A model generated the notes under the pieces. That model made no database searches. It was not told the origin of the DNA and worked only from the letters and a program-made list of their open reading frames with translations. The position numbers were made by a program, and so were the translations under genes. From Thiotrichales bacterium (lineage in GTDB: Bacteria > Pseudomonadota > Gammaproteobacteria > HK1), in assembly GCA_026709935.1 (NCBI GenBank), contig JAPOSC010000048.1, positions 1 to 64,000 on the forward strand: 64,000 bases of DNA, written 5' to 3'. Shown one piece after another: positions 1 through 9,034 of the stretch; within the stretch, counting starts at the first letter, position 1; each line of letters opens with the position of its first letter.

Positions 1-389
1 AGCCGTCGCAGCTCCGGGCGCCGGACCTCGCTCTGGCGTGCACGCAGTGAGGCGCATGTGCGTCGATCAGCGCGTTGCGCTCCGACACTGGCAGTCGACT
101 CCTGTTTCAGGGTGGAGATCTGACGATAGCGCTGAAGAAGCTGGACGCGCTCGCGGGCTGCGCTGCCTTGATGTTCGCTCACAACCTGATCGCCTTGAAC
201 CTCCCGCACTTGAAGGCGGCCAACTTCGATCTCCGGCTCTTCGGCTGCGTAACCGTTTGCTTCGCCGGATCCCCGACCAGCGCGAGATCGGATTCTCTCA
301 TTTTGTGATTCAATCCGATGCTGAGGAAGAAGTTGATCGAACAAAGGCGATCATGAAGCCCATGCGCCGCCGGCAGAGGAGGCAACGCC
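1..389. other. No gene called; window edge
   Basis: About 390 bases precede the Uma2 gene. Several frames are open here on both strands, including a minus-strand frame that runs off the window edge. None has a recognisable domain, a good ribosome-binding site with a start, or a family-like composition. The last 15 bases hold the GAGGAGG site of the following gene. A truncated gene entering from the left on the minus strand cannot be excluded. Confidence 0.4.
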
Positions 390-977
390 ATGGAAGGGAC
401 AGACAGCGGAGTCGAGAACCACGTCGCGACGCCCGCGGCCTGCGCTACCTATCAGGACATGCTCGACGCCCCGGAGCACATGGTCGCCGAAATCATCGGA
501 GGCAGGCTCTACATGCATCCCCGCCCGGGGGCACGGCACGCAACTGCGAGCTCCGTCCTCGGCGCAAGGCTCGGCATGGCGTTTCACAGCGGCGACGGCG
601 GTCCGGGTGGATGGCGGATCCTGGATGAGCCGGAGCTGCACCTCGGTGAGGAGATCCTGGTGCCGGACCTGGCCGGATGGCGGCGCGAGCGAATGCCGGA
701 GCTGCTCGATACCGCGTACTTCACTCTTGCCCCGGACTGGGTGTGCGAGGTGCTGTCGCCATCGACGCGCAAAATCGACTTGATGCGCAAGCGCCCCGTC
801 TACGCCCGCGAGGGAATCCCGCACCTGTGGTTGGTCGATCCCGTAGAGCGCATCCTGGAGGCGTTCGAGCTGCACGAGGGGCGCTGGGTTCTGATCGCGA
901 GCGTGGAAGACGACGAGCCGGTGAGCATCGCGCCGTTCGAAGCGATCACATTCGGTCTGGGAGCGCTCTGGGACTGA
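390..977 (+). CDS. Uma2 family endonuclease-like protein (DUF820)
   Basis: This 195-residue protein has the Uma2/DUF820 fold pattern, a PD-(D/E)XK-type nuclease family of unclear cellular role. Family landmarks are a PEHMVAEIIGGRLYM segment near residue 30, an ILVPDLAGWRRERMP segment near residue 90, the WVCEVLSPSTRKIDL strand near residue 115 and GIPHLWLVDPVERILEAF near residue 145. The acidic/Lys positions expected of the nuclease core are present: E in IIGG context, D in VPDLAGW, E-V-L, and K of the DLMRKR turn. The length is normal for the short form that lacks a coiled-coil tail. A GAGGAGG site lies 7 bases before the ATG, which fixes the start. The gene stands alone, and a decayed Uma2-like tail lies just downstream. 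Biological substrate is unknown. Confidence 0.88.
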   Translation: MEGTDSGVENHVATPAACATYQDMLDAPEHMVAEIIGGRLYMHPRPGARHATASSVLGARLGMAFHSGDGGPGGWRILDEPELHLGEEILVPDLAGWRRERMPELLDTAYFTLAPDWVCEVLSPSTRKIDLMRKRPVYAREGIPHLWLVDPVERILEAFELHEGRWVLIASVEDDEPVSIAPFEAITFGLGALWD

Positions 978-1038
978 ACAGCCACTCTGTCGTTCAAGTC
1001 CAGGCTCGAACATGCGCTCGAAGGCGGTCCGCTGACAA

Positions 1039-1271
1039 GAGCGAGGGAGCTATCGCAGGGATTGGAAATGGCTACCCTCTGTTCGGTCGGCGCAGCGACG
1101 GGTGCGGCTGCGCGCCCCGGCGACGGGGGGAAAGCCTGCTCACGCACGAGGAGAGCGAACGGGCGCGGGAGGAGGAGGCCGCTGCCCGCCGGGCGGCAAG
1201 CGCGGGTGGCGGAGCTCGAAGCCCGCCTGCGGGCGCTGGAAGGCGCGTCCGGGTTGCCTGGCTCACCGTAG
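1039..1271 (+). pseudogene. Remnant of a second Uma2 gene (C-terminal tail)
   Basis: The stretch encodes, in one frame, GESLLTHEESERAREEEAA and, after a frame change near base 1205, RVAELEARLRALEG. Together these match the Glu/Ala/Arg-rich coiled-coil tail typical of long Uma2 proteins, but no single frame is open through both and the nuclease core is absent. It therefore looks like the end of a lost neighbouring Uma2 copy rather than a functional gene. The rest of the gap between 978 and 1334 shows nothing else. The identification rests on tail resemblance only. Confidence 0.45.
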
Positions 1272-1334
1272 TCCACGCTGGGTAGTCCACAACTGGCGGC
1301 TCCCCCACCTCGCCGGAGCCGATCCGCCCCGACT

Positions 1335-3857
1335 CTACCCCCGCATCGCCACCCCGTCCGGGTCGCACGGACTGCTCGCGATGATGCGTGCTCCGCGTTC
1401 CACTCCGACTACGTGGACGTGCAGCGCTTCCCCGACCTGCGCGTGTTCGACGTCCACCAGCGCCATGGCGAGGCTCTTGCCGATGTGGTGGCCGTATCCG
1501 CCCGAGGTGACGAACCCGACCCGTCGCCCGGCCTTCCACACCGGCTCGTAGCCGGAGGCGTCCGCATCGAGCGCGTCCACCTCCAGGGTCACCAGCCTTT
1601 GCGGCGCGGTGTTCTTCTCGCGCTCGGCGAGCGCCGCCTCGCGGCCGACGAATTCACCCTTGTTCCACGCGATCCAGCGGTCCATGCCGGTCATCCCCGG
1701 GGTGTAGCCCTGGGTGAACTCGCAGCTCCAGATCCCGAAGCTCTTCTCCAGCCGCAGCGAGTTCATCGCGTAAAACCCCCATTCGCGGATTCCGAGATCG
1801 CAGCCTGCATCGAGCAGCATCTCGCGCAGCCCGATGTGCTCCGCCGCGCCCACGTTGATCTCGTAGCCGAGTTCGCCGGTCACCGACAGGCGGCCGACCT
1901 TCGCGCGCAGGAGCCCGATGTCCAGCGTGGCGCACCCCATGAACGGCAGCGCTTCGTTGGACACATCCTGGTGGGTGAGTGCCGCCAGCACCTCGCGCGA
2001 GCGCGGACCGGCGAGTCCGAAGCCCACCGTCGCGTCGGAGATGTCGCGCACCGAGACATCGTGCGCTCCGAACTCGGCGATGCGGTCGGAGAACCAGCGC
2101 AGGTGCCACTGACGGAGGCAGTACGAGCCCATGATCCACCAGGTGCCGTCGCCCCAGTTGAAGACCGTGAGGTCGCCCTTGAGGCGGCTGTCCGCGGCGA
2201 GCATCGGCGCGAGCTTTGCCTGTCCGGGCGCGGGAAGGCGCGAGGCGAGGACCCGATCGAGCCACGCCTTCGCCCCCGGCCCGCCCACCTCGAAGCGGGA
2301 GAACCCGGAGATGTCGACGAGCCCCACCCGCTCGCGCACCGCCTCGCACTCCTCGGCCACGATGGGGAACGCGTTCGAGCGCTTGAGCGTCGGCGTCTCC
2401 TCGAAACCCGGGGGCGCGAACACGAGCGGCGTTTCCAGCCCCCAGGTGCAACCCCACCGGCAGCCCGCCGCGCGCATCGCGTCGTGGGCGGGAGCCTTGC
2501 GCAGCGGTCGGCCGGCCGGAAGCTGCTCGTTGGGGTAGGTCATCACGAAGCGGCGCGAGTAGAACTGCCCGGTGGTCCGGCGGATGTACTCGCGGTTCGA
2601 GGCGAACGGTCCGTAGCGCGCGATGTCCATCGGCCACACGTCGGCTTCCGCCTCGCCGTGGATCATCCATTCCGCGAGCGACTTGCCGACCCCACCGCCC
2701 TGGAGGAACCCGGCCATCACCCCGCAGGCAAGCCAGTAGTTGCGCATCCCCGGCACTGGCCCGACCAGCGGGTTGCCGTCCGGGGAGAAGGTGAAGGCGC
2801 CGTTCACCCACCGCTTCACCCCGACCCGCTCCAGCACCGGGTACCGGCGCCACGCCATCTCCAGCTCGCCGGCGATGCGGTCGATCTCCTCGGGGATGAG
2901 GTCGAAGCCGTAGTCCCACGGCGCCCCGTCGATGTTCCAGTGCTTGTGGTCGGTCTCGTAGATCCCGACCAGCACCCCCTGCTGGTCCTGCCGGAGGTAG
3001 GTGAACCCTTCGAGGTCCACCGTCATCGGTACCTCGAAGTCGAGCCCTGCGACCTCGGGGATGGTCTCGGTCACGAAGTAGTGATGCTGGAGGGGCGAGA
3101 GCGGCAGGTCGAGCCCCACCATCCGCCCCACCTGCTTGGCCCAGAGTCCGCCCGCGTTGACGATGTGCTCGGCGTGGATGACACCCTTCTCGGTCACTAC
3201 GTTCCACGTACCGTCGGCACGTGGCTCGAGCGCCTCGACCCGGTTGTGCTCGATCACGGTGGCGCCCCGCTTGCGGGCGGCGCCGGCGTAGGCATGCACG
3301 GTGCCGGTGGTGTCGAGGTAGCCCTCGCGGTCCGCCCACAGGCCGCCGATGACCCCGGTGACATCCATGATGGGGCACTTCTCCCGGATCTCCTCCGGGG
3401 TCATGAGGTGGCAGTCCTCGATGCCGATGGTCTGGAAGATCCGGTACGCCGACTGCAGCCACTCCCAGCGGGCCGGCGCCGAGGCCACCGTGATCCCGCC
3501 CGTCATGTGCAACCCGATGTCCTGGCCCGACTCCCGCTCGATCTCGGACAGCAAGTCGATGGTGTACGCCTGGAGTGCGGCCATGTTCGGGTCCGCGTTC
3601 AGCGCGTGCACGCCGCCCGCCGCGTGCCACGACGAGCCCGCCGTCAGCACCGAACGCTCGATCAGCGCGACATCGGTCCAGCCGAGCTTGGCGAGGTGAT
3701 AGAGCACGGATGCGCCGACCACGCCACCGCCGACGATGACGACTCGGTAGTGAGCCGGGTAATGGTCCCGGGTATCGGCCCGAGCACTGGCCTGTGCACC
3801 AGCCTGGACCCCAGCTTGGGCACCGGTTCGGGCACCGGCTTGGAAATCGGAATTCAT
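1335..3857 (-). CDS. FAD-dependent dimethylglycine/sarcosine dehydrogenase-type protein (DAO + GcvT)
   Basis: This is an 840-residue flavoprotein of the dimethylglycine/sarcosine dehydrogenase family. It would oxidatively remove an N-methyl group and pass it to tetrahydrofolate. After a low-complexity Ala/Gly/Gln leader (residues 6-30), the dinucleotide motif VVIVGGGVVGASVLYHLA starts the DAO domain. SSWHAAGGVHA carries the His that binds FAD covalently in relatives. An FAO_M-like linker follows around residue 390, then a folate-binding GcvT domain from about residue 450 and a GcvT C-terminal barrel to the end. The ATG at 3857 is chosen because AAGGAGAC lies 5-12 bases ahead; 16 more codons upstream have no such site. 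The leader is encoded by six 12-bp tandem units. The true substrate (dimethylglycine, sarcosine, another N-methyl amine) cannot be told from sequence. Confidence 0.85.
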   Translation of the reverse strand: MNSDFQAGARTGAQAGVQAGAQASARADTRDHYPAHYRVVIVGGGVVGASVLYHLAKLGWTDVALIERSVLTAGSSWHAAGGVHALNADPNMAALQAYTIDLLSEIERESGQDIGLHMTGGITVASAPARWEWLQSAYRIFQTIGIEDCHLMTPEEIREKCPIMDVTGVIGGLWADREGYLDTTGTVHAYAGAARKRGATVIEHNRVEALEPRADGTWNVVTEKGVIHAEHIVNAGGLWAKQVGRMVGLDLPLSPLQHHYFVTETIPEVAGLDFEVPMTVDLEGFTYLRQDQQGVLVGIYETDHKHWNIDGAPWDYGFDLIPEEIDRIAGELEMAWRRYPVLERVGVKRWVNGAFTFSPDGNPLVGPVPGMRNYWLACGVMAGFLQGGGVGKSLAEWMIHGEAEADVWPMDIARYGPFASNREYIRRTTGQFYSRRFVMTYPNEQLPAGRPLRKAPAHDAMRAAGCRWGCTWGLETPLVFAPPGFEETPTLKRSNAFPIVAEECEAVRERVGLVDISGFSRFEVGGPGAKAWLDRVLASRLPAPGQAKLAPMLAADSRLKGDLTVFNWGDGTWWIMGSYCLRQWHLRWFSDRIAEFGAHDVSVRDISDATVGFGLAGPRSREVLAALTHQDVSNEALPFMGCATLDIGLLRAKVGRLSVTGELGYEINVGAAEHIGLREMLLDAGCDLGIREWGFYAMNSLRLEKSFGIWSCEFTQGYTPGMTGMDRWIAWNKGEFVGREAALAEREKNTAPQRLVTLEVDALDADASGYEPVWKAGRRVGFVTSGGYGHHIGKSLAMALVDVEHAQVGEALHVHVVGVERGARIIASSPCDPDGVAMRG
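3777..3848. repeat. 12-bp tandem repeat, six units, in the 5' end of the flavoprotein gene
   Basis: Six consecutive 12-base units of the pattern GGCYYGGGCACC run from 3777 to 3848 and encode, on the minus strand, the Ala-Gly-x-x leader repeats of the flavoprotein. The units are in frame, so copy changes lengthen or shorten the leader without breaking the gene. Confidence 0.75.
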
Positions 3858-4151
3858 CGGGTGTCTCCTTGGACCTGGCGCCGGGGGATATGGGAGCGGC
3901 GGCATCCCGCGTGTGCCCTGTGGAGTGCGCCGAGCGCATTGTCGCGACTATCCGCGGCGTCCGCTACAGGGCGCCGGGGCTCGTCCTTGTCCGGAGCCTC
4001 ATGGCATTGCGGTCGACAGCATCGAGGGCATCCGCGTCTCGGCCGCCAGCGATCGCTCCCGACAAAAATGGGGCTGTAAGGGGTGTCTCGCCGGTCGGGC
4101 GGTAGTGGGTGAAGTGATACCCTGCCGGCCGGTCCAGGACAGGAATCGAGC

Positions 4152-5096
4152 GTGTACGTACTCAGGGACTTCGGGAGTTTCCACGTGGGCGGTCGGCTCG
4201 CGAGCGTTGCCGGCAAGAAGAAGCGCACGATTCGGCTCACTCCCGACGTGACGCTCGAATACGATCCGAACGGCGACTTCTTGATCGAACAAATCTACGT
4301 CCAGTACTTCATTCCCGCCGAGCAGACGTTCCCGCATCCGCTGGTGCTGCTTCACGGGGGCGGCCTGACCGGCGTGTGCTGGGAGAACACGCCGGATGGT
4401 CGTCCCGGCTGGCTGCACGATTTTCTCCGCCAGGGCTTCGCGGTTTATGTGATCGACGGGGTCGAACGCGGCCGTTCCGGTTTCTGCGCCCTCGAAGGCG
4501 AGTGGGAAGGGGAACCGATCATGCGGACCCCGGCCGAGGCGTGGAACCTGTTCCGTTTCGGGTGGCCCGAGGACTTCGCGACGGGAACCCCGTTCGAAGG
4601 TCAGCGCTTCCCGGTCGGCGCGATGGAAAGCTTCCAGCGCCAGTTCGTGCCCCGCTGGACTTCGACGGCAGAGGCCCAGATCCGAGGGGTTGGCGCCGCG
4701 CTGCGCCGGATCGGCCCCTGCGTGCTGATCTGTCACAGCCAGGGCGGATACCTGGGCAGCCACGCAGCGATCGAGAATCCCGAATGCATCTGCGGCGTGG
4801 TCTGCGCCGAGTCCTCCGGCTGGCCGCCCGTGGAGCGGATTTCCGGCCCGGTGGTCGCGGGCGGCCCCTGGCTCCTGCTGATGGGGGACTTCATCGAGCA
4901 TTCGCCGCACTGGACCGCCGCCCGTGCCGCCACCGCCATCTTCGGCGAGCGCGTGAACGCCGCCGGGGGACGGGCGGAGCTGGTCGATCTCGCGGCGGTC
5001 GGATTCCCCGGATCGAGTCACATGTTCATGATGGACGAACACTCGGCCGAAATCTCGGCGTGGCTCGGGGGCTGGATCCGGGATTCGGTTCGCTGA
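4152..5096 (+). CDS. Alpha/beta-fold hydrolase (esterase-like)
   Basis: This 314-residue protein is an alpha/beta hydrolase. The oxyanion region LVLLHGGGLTGVCWENTPDG is near residue 60. The nucleophile elbow CHSQGGYLGSHAA near residue 195 has Ser as catalytic residue. A late His lies in GFPGSSHMFMMDE near residue 290. There is no signal peptide and no membrane segment, so it is probably cytoplasmic. A GTG start at 4152 follows an AGGAA stretch; other starts inside the N-terminal 40 residues are possible. It is divergent from the flavoprotein gene with a 294-base gap between them. Substrate is unknown; relatives are annotated as esterases or ring-cleavage hydrolases. Confidence 0.8.
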   Translation: MYVLRDFGSFHVGGRLASVAGKKKRTIRLTPDVTLEYDPNGDFLIEQIYVQYFIPAEQTFPHPLVLLHGGGLTGVCWENTPDGRPGWLHDFLRQGFAVYVIDGVERGRSGFCALEGEWEGEPIMRTPAEAWNLFRFGWPEDFATGTPFEGQRFPVGAMESFQRQFVPRWTSTAEAQIRGVGAALRRIGPCVLICHSQGGYLGSHAAIENPECICGVVCAESSGWPPVERISGPVVAGGPWLLLMGDFIEHSPHWTAARAATAIFGERVNAAGGRAELVDLAAVGFPGSSHMFMMDEHSAEISAWLGGWIRDSVR

Positions 5097-5491
5097 TGAT
5101 GACGAAGATGGTGGAACAGAAGGTTGTCGGACTCCGGAGTGCGTCCGGTACCCCGAGAGATCATCGCTCGGCCCGGAGATGGCGCTCGTATGACCGAGCA
5201 CGGGCGGGAAGCCGGGGGACAGGTACCCACCCTCGGATGCCGGCAGTCTCTTCGCTCGACGTCCACAGCCGTCCGGCGGGGGGCCGGTGGACCGGTCGGC
5301 AGCCGATCCAACCGAAGCGGCGGAAGGCGCCGGCCGTCGCTGCCGGCGCCTCCCGTTGCATTTGCAGTCATGCGTTGCCCGTACGGCGACAACTCCCTAT
5401 GCCAAGCTGGTCAACCGCCGCTCGCATTCGATCCGCAACCGTGGGGCTGATTGCTGTTGGCGGGTCGAGAGGGTTGTCCTTGAGACCGCCC
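5097..5491. other. Gene-free stretch with one strong hairpin
   Basis: No convincing gene lies in these 395 bases. The only structure seen is a perfect 9-bp stem (AGGCGCCGG at 5325-5333 with its complement at 5343-5351, 9-base loop). It sits between the end of the plus-strand hydrolase and the end of the minus-strand secreted-protein gene, so it may act as a weak terminator. It has no T tract. Confidence 0.4.
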
Positions 5492-6001
5492 CTAGTCGGC
5501 ATACTTGGGATGCGTATGGGGCCTGAGGAAGTTCCATGCCCTCAGTTGCGCATCGGTGACCGGCTCGCAGCCGGGCTGGACGGTCTTGGGATCGTTTTTG
5601 CATCTCGCCAAATCGAACACCTCCGGGTACGGTACCTTGCCGTTGCGTCTGGCCGTCTGCCACCAATAGGGCCCCACGCATTTGGCGTGGACCCAGCACA
5701 TCGATATCATCATGTGACTGGTTTCTCCGAACACATCTCCGTACCCGAACGGGAGATCGTTCCGGTATGAATCCCAGTGGACGCTGAGCAGTTGACACCC
5801 CTGCCGTTCTACAGCCGGCGAAGCGCGCCACGCTTCATTGCACAGAACATGGCGGCGGTACTTCGTGGGTTCCCCCCTGATATCCCCGCCACTGAATCCC
5901 ACGCCGAACGCAACCGCTGCCTGAGACGAGAACAGAGCCATCGCTCCGATTACCAAGAAGCCTCCGACCAGGGCGGATACTCGGTGGATTGCATGTTTCA
6001 T
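5492..6001 (-). CDS. Secreted hypothetical protein with conserved cysteines
   Basis: The 169-residue product starts with a clear signal peptide: positively charged MKHAIHR, a hydrophobic core, and an AVA-FG cleavage-like site near residue 30. It is probably exported to the periplasm or outside. The mature part has several Cys residues (in VLCNEAW, QGCQLL, SMCWVHAKCVG, ARCKND, PGCEP) and many Trp/Tyr residues, which suggests a small disulfide-bonded domain. I recognise no family. The ATG at 6001 is strongly supported by GAGGAGGCAACC just before it. It stands alone between a gene-poor stretch and the XRE regulator region. Confidence 0.7.
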   Translation of the reverse strand: MKHAIHRVSALVGGFLVIGAMALFSSQAAVAFGVGFSGGDIRGEPTKYRRHVLCNEAWRASPAVERQGCQLLSVHWDSYRNDLPFGYGDVFGETSHMMISMCWVHAKCVGPYWWQTARRNGKVPYPEVFDLARCKNDPKTVQPGCEPVTDAQLRAWNFLRPHTHPKYAD

Positions 6002-6181
6002 GGTTGCCTCCTCTGCGATGGTGCGTCTGTTTGTCTCGGATGACGGCGGTCACTCGCCGTGCTGCCCGGGCCCGAATGTTTCATGTTGCATCCTCTGTCC
6101 GGGTTGCGATTCTGCGTCCCGCACCGTGGACGGTCCGCACGGTAGCGCCGATGCAGCGCGGAGGTCCAAGATCGAATTTGT

Positions 6182-6352
6182 ATGGACCGGATAGGAATTT
6201 CCAATGCATTCCTCCCGAACCGTCACTGCTCGAACATTGGCTCCACCGACGTTCGTCCGATCATGCCTGCGATCATCATGCGTGACGGCACTGTCCTGCG
6301 CATTCTGGACGTGATCAGTCGGGGCAGCGCTTACAAGAGTGGAACACCATGA
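6182..6352 (+). CDS. Possible small protein upstream of the XRE gene (56 aa)
   Basis: An open frame of 56 codons starts at ATG 6182 and ends in TGA at 6350-6352, overlapping the ATG of the XRE gene by 4 bases (ATGA). The product ends in VLRILDVISRGSAYKSGTP. It resembles no family I know, and it is much shorter than usual RelE/HigB toxins. The tight overlap with an antitoxin-like regulator is the only support; it may be chance. No good ribosome-binding site is seen. Otherwise the 6002-6348 gap holds nothing recognisable. Confidence 0.25.
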   Translation: MDRIGISNAFLPNRHCSNIGSTDVRPIMPAIIMRDGTVLRILDVISRGSAYKSGTP

Positions 6353-6693
6353 ACGATACAGTGACGATCCCCAAGGTCGAGTACGAGCGCCTCTGTGCGC
6401 TGGAAGAAGATTTCGCGGATATCAGAGCGGCGCTGGCCGTAGAGGCGAGGGTCGGCAGCGGCGAGGAGGAGCTGATTCCGGCCGACGTTGTAGACCGTCT
6501 GATCGATGGAGAGTCGCCATTGCGCGTTTGGCGAGAGTTCCGAAATCTGACTCAGGCGGATCTCTCCCGCGCGTCCGGCGTCAATCGGGTCCAGATCGTG
6601 GAGATCGAGGCTGGTCGAAGCTCCGGATCGGTTCGCACTTTGTGCAGGCTGACCGATGTCCTGAGCGTTGCCGTGGACGACATCATTCCATGA
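6349..6693 (+). CDS. XRE-family helix-turn-helix regulator (antitoxin-like)
   Basis: This 114-residue DNA-binding protein has an N-terminal Glu-rich helix (TIPKVEYERLCALEEDFAD) and a C-terminal XRE/Cro-type helix-turn-helix at about residues 60-112. The recognition part is LTQADLSRASGVNRVQIVEI, followed by the scaffold LCRLTDVLSVAVDDII. The layout is that of antitoxins of type II systems with a downstream or upstream RelE-like toxin. No such toxin is found; the only close neighbour is a dubious 56-codon frame that overlaps its start. It probably binds its own promoter region. Function as a free-standing regulator is equally possible. Confidence 0.78.
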   Translation: MNDTVTIPKVEYERLCALEEDFADIRAALAVEARVGSGEEELIPADVVDRLIDGESPLRVWREFRNLTQADLSRASGVNRVQIVEIEAGRSSGSVRTLCRLTDVLSVAVDDIIP

Positions 6694-6824
6694 GTGGATG
6701 AGAATGCCCGCAGAAGGACAGACATCGCAGGTGGCCGAATCGGCGGTCTCCGGCAAGGAGAGGCGCATCGCTTTCGGGATAACCTGCGCAATTGGCGAAC
6801 CGGTGGATTGAGGAGGTTGAGGTG

Positions 6825-7454
6825 ATGATCAAAATCGCAACGTTCATCGTCGTGTCCATGCTCTGCGCACTCACGCCGCCCGGCGTATCCGCAGCCACCG
6901 ACCACGGCCTTGCGGTCGCGACGTTCGCGGGCGGATGCTTCTGGTGCGTGGAGTCGGACTTCGACAAGGTGCCCGGAGTGGCGGAGACGATATCGGGGTA
7001 TACGGGCGGGACCGTCGCGAGCCCGGACTACCGGCAGGTTATCAGGGGCGGTACCGGGCACCGCGAAGCGGTGCAGATCCGCTACGACCCGAAGCAGGTC
7101 TCCTACGATCGGCTGTTGCACATCTTCTGGCGCAGTGTCGATCCCACCGATGGCGGCGGGCAGTTCTGCGACCGCGGCGAGAGCTACCAGACCGCGATCT
7201 TCGTCGGGAACGAAGAGCAGCGGCGCCTCGCCGAACTGTCACGGGAGGCGCTGGAGCAGTCGAAGGTGCTCGACGCGCCCGTGGTCACGCCGATCGAGAT
7301 GGCGGGCGAGTTCTATCCGGCCGAGGACTACCACCAGGACTACTACACGAAAAATCCGGTCCGCTACCGGTTCTATCGATTTTCGTGCGGTCGCGATTCG
7401 CGCGTGCAACAGTTGTGGGGCAGGCAGGCCCACGACGGAATCGGAGCTCACTGA
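6825..7454 (+). CDS. msrA: Peptide-methionine (S)-S-oxide reductase, exported form
   Basis: This enzyme reduces methionine-S-sulfoxide in oxidised proteins. The active-site motif [13 protein letters not shown] is near residue 32, followed by the family signature [12 protein letters not shown], the substrate-binding [14 protein letters not shown] and AEDYHQDYY near the end. The first 23 residues ([20 protein letters not shown]) form a signal peptide, so this MsrA should work in the periplasm. The ATG at 6825 follows AGGAGGTTGAGGTG with 8-base spacing, which is better than the upstream alternative at 6792. At 209 residues it is normal for the family. It converges with the leu genes. Confidence 0.92.
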   Translation: MIKIATFIVVSMLCALTPPGVSAATDHGLAVATFAGGCFWCVESDFDKVPGVAETISGYTGGTVASPDYRQVIRGGTGHREAVQIRYDPKQVSYDRLLHIFWRSVDPTDGGGQFCDRGESYQTAIFVGNEEQRRLAELSREALEQSKVLDAPVVTPIEMAGEFYPAEDYHQDYYTKNPVRYRFYRFSCGRDSRVQQLWGRQAHDGIGAH

Positions 7455-7528
7455 CTGATTTTCCGGGCCGCGCATTGGCGGAGCCGCTCCTACAGTATCC
7501 GCCACCAAGGAACGGCGAGGATGCGATC

Positions 7529-7547
7529 CGACATCCACCGGATGTCG
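7529..7547. terminator. Hairpin between convergent msrA and leuC
   Basis: A perfect 8-bp stem CGACATCC with a 3-base loop and its complement GGATGTCG lies in the 145-base gap between the two convergent gene ends. It may end transcription in either direction. There is no T run, so this is tentative. Confidence 0.35.
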
Positions 7548-7599
7548 CTGCCGCAGCTTCGCCGGTACGACGCAAGCTCGACCTCACGGGTTCAGCCGT

Positions 7600-9009
7600 T
7601 CAGTCCAGCAGCTCCCGCACGTCGGCCAGCCGGCCCCGCACCGCAGCGGCCGCCGCCATCGCCGGACTGACGAGGTGCGTGCGCGCGTCCCGGCCCTGGC
7701 GCCCCTCGAAGTTGCGGTTCGACGTGGAGGCGCAACGTTTGCCCGCACCGACGCGGTCGGGGTTCATGCCGAGGCACATCGAGCAGCCGGATTCCCGCCA
7801 CTGGAAGCCCGCCTCGATGAAGATCCGGTGCAGCCCCTCCTCTTCGGCCTGGCGCTTGATGAGGGTCGAGCCGGGGGAGACCATCGCGTCGACGTGCGCG
7901 GCAACCCTGCGGCCCCGCACCACCGCGGCGGCGGCGCGCAGATCCTCGATGCGGCCGTTGGTGCACGAGCCAATGAAGACATTGTCGACCGTGATGTCCG
8001 CCATGCGGGTGCCGGGGACGAGGCCCATGTACCGGAGCGCCCGGGTCATCGCGCCGCGCTTCGCGTCGTTCGGCGCCTCGGCCGGATCGGGCACCACGCC
8101 GGTGATCGGCACCACGTCCTCCGGGCTTGTGCCCCAGGTGACCTGCGGGGCGATGTCCGTCGCCTCGATGCGTACTTCCCGGTCGTAGACCGCGCCTTCG
8201 TCCGAGGCGAGGGTGCGCCAGTACGCCACTGCCGCATCCCACTCGGCCCCCTTCGGCGCCATCGGGCGGCCTTCGAGGTACGCAAAGGTTTTCGCGTCCG
8301 GCGCGACGAGTCCGGCCCGCGCGCCGGCCTCGATGGTCATGTTGCTCACCGTCATGCGGCCCTCCATCGAGAGATCCCGGATCGCGCGTCCGGAGTACTC
8401 GATGATGTGCCCGGTGCCGCCGGCGGTACCGATATGTCCGATGATGGCGAGGATGAGATCCTTGCCGGTGCAGCCGGCGGGGAGCGGTTCGTCCACCGTC
8501 ACCCGCATGCTCTTCGGGCGCGACGTGCGCAGCGTCTGGGTCGCGAGCACGTGCTCGCTTTCCGACGTCCCGATGCCGAAGGCCAGCGCGCCGAACGCGC
8601 CGTGGGTGGCGGTGTGGCTGTCGCAGCACACCACCGTGGCGCCCGGCAGGGTGAAGCCCTGCTCGGGGCCGATGACGTGGACGATGCCCTGGCGCGGGTC
8701 GTGCATGTCGAAGACCTCGACCCCGAACGCCTCGCAGTTCGCGCTCAGGGTCTCGACCTGGAGCCGCGACTCCGGATCCTCGATACCGAGGCTGCGATCG
8801 GTGGTCGGCACGTTGTGATCGGCGACCGCAAGCGTCGCGTCGGTGCGGCGCACCCGCCGCCCGGCGAGCCGCAGCCCCTCGAACGCCTGGGGCGAGAGCA
8901 CCTCGTGCAGCAGGTGCCGGTCGATGTAGAGGAGATGAATCCCGTCGTCCTGAACGTCGACGAGATGGTGGTTCCAGATTTTCTCGAAGAGGGTCTGCGG
9001 TTGGGTCAT
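7600..9009 (-). CDS. leuC: 3-isopropylmalate dehydratase large subunit, copy 1
   Basis: This 469-residue protein isomerises 2-isopropylmalate to 3-isopropylmalate in leucine synthesis, together with LeuD. The aconitase-type 4Fe-4S ligands are all visible: Cys in FIGSCTNGR near residue 350 and two in [12 protein letters not shown] near residue 410. [19 protein letters not shown] and the [10 protein letters not shown] tail are also present. Compared with canonical LeuC it reads CCDSHT where GDSHT is usual, and PGSTLIK where PGSGLVK is usual, so it is the more diverged of the two copies here. The ATG at 9009 lies 25 bases after leuD on the same strand, so it is the last gene of a leuC-leuD-leuC run. 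It could serve a related hydro-lyase reaction rather than leucine synthesis. Confidence 0.9.
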   Translation of the reverse strand: MTQPQTLFEKIWNHHLVDVQDDGIHLLYIDRHLLHEVLSPQAFEGLRLAGRRVRRTDATLAVADHNVPTTDRSLGIEDPESRLQVETLSANCEAFGVEVFDMHDPRQGIVHVIGPEQGFTLPGATVVCCDSHTATHGAFGALAFGIGTSESEHVLATQTLRTSRPKSMRVTVDEPLPAGCTGKDLILAIIGHIGTAGGTGHIIEYSGRAIRDLSMEGRMTVSNMTIEAGARAGLVAPDAKTFAYLEGRPMAPKGAEWDAAVAYWRTLASDEGAVYDREVRIEATDIAPQVTWGTSPEDVVPITGVVPDPAEAPNDAKRGAMTRALRYMGLVPGTRMADITVDNVFIGSCTNGRIEDLRAAAAVVRGRRVAAHVDAMVSPGSTLIKRQAEEEGLHRIFIEAGFQWRESGCSMCLGMNPDRVGAGKRCASTSNRNFEGRQGRDARTHLVSPAMAAAAAVRGRLADVRELLD

Positions 9010-9034
9010 GCCGATGTTCCGGAAGTGTCCGTGG

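Noticed and set aside
1413-4079. 888-codon open frame on the plus strand opposite the flavoprotein gene
   Set aside because: It is the antisense of a clearly conserved flavoprotein gene, and its Arg/His/Pro/Gly-rich product has no domain; such long antisense frames are expected at this GC content.
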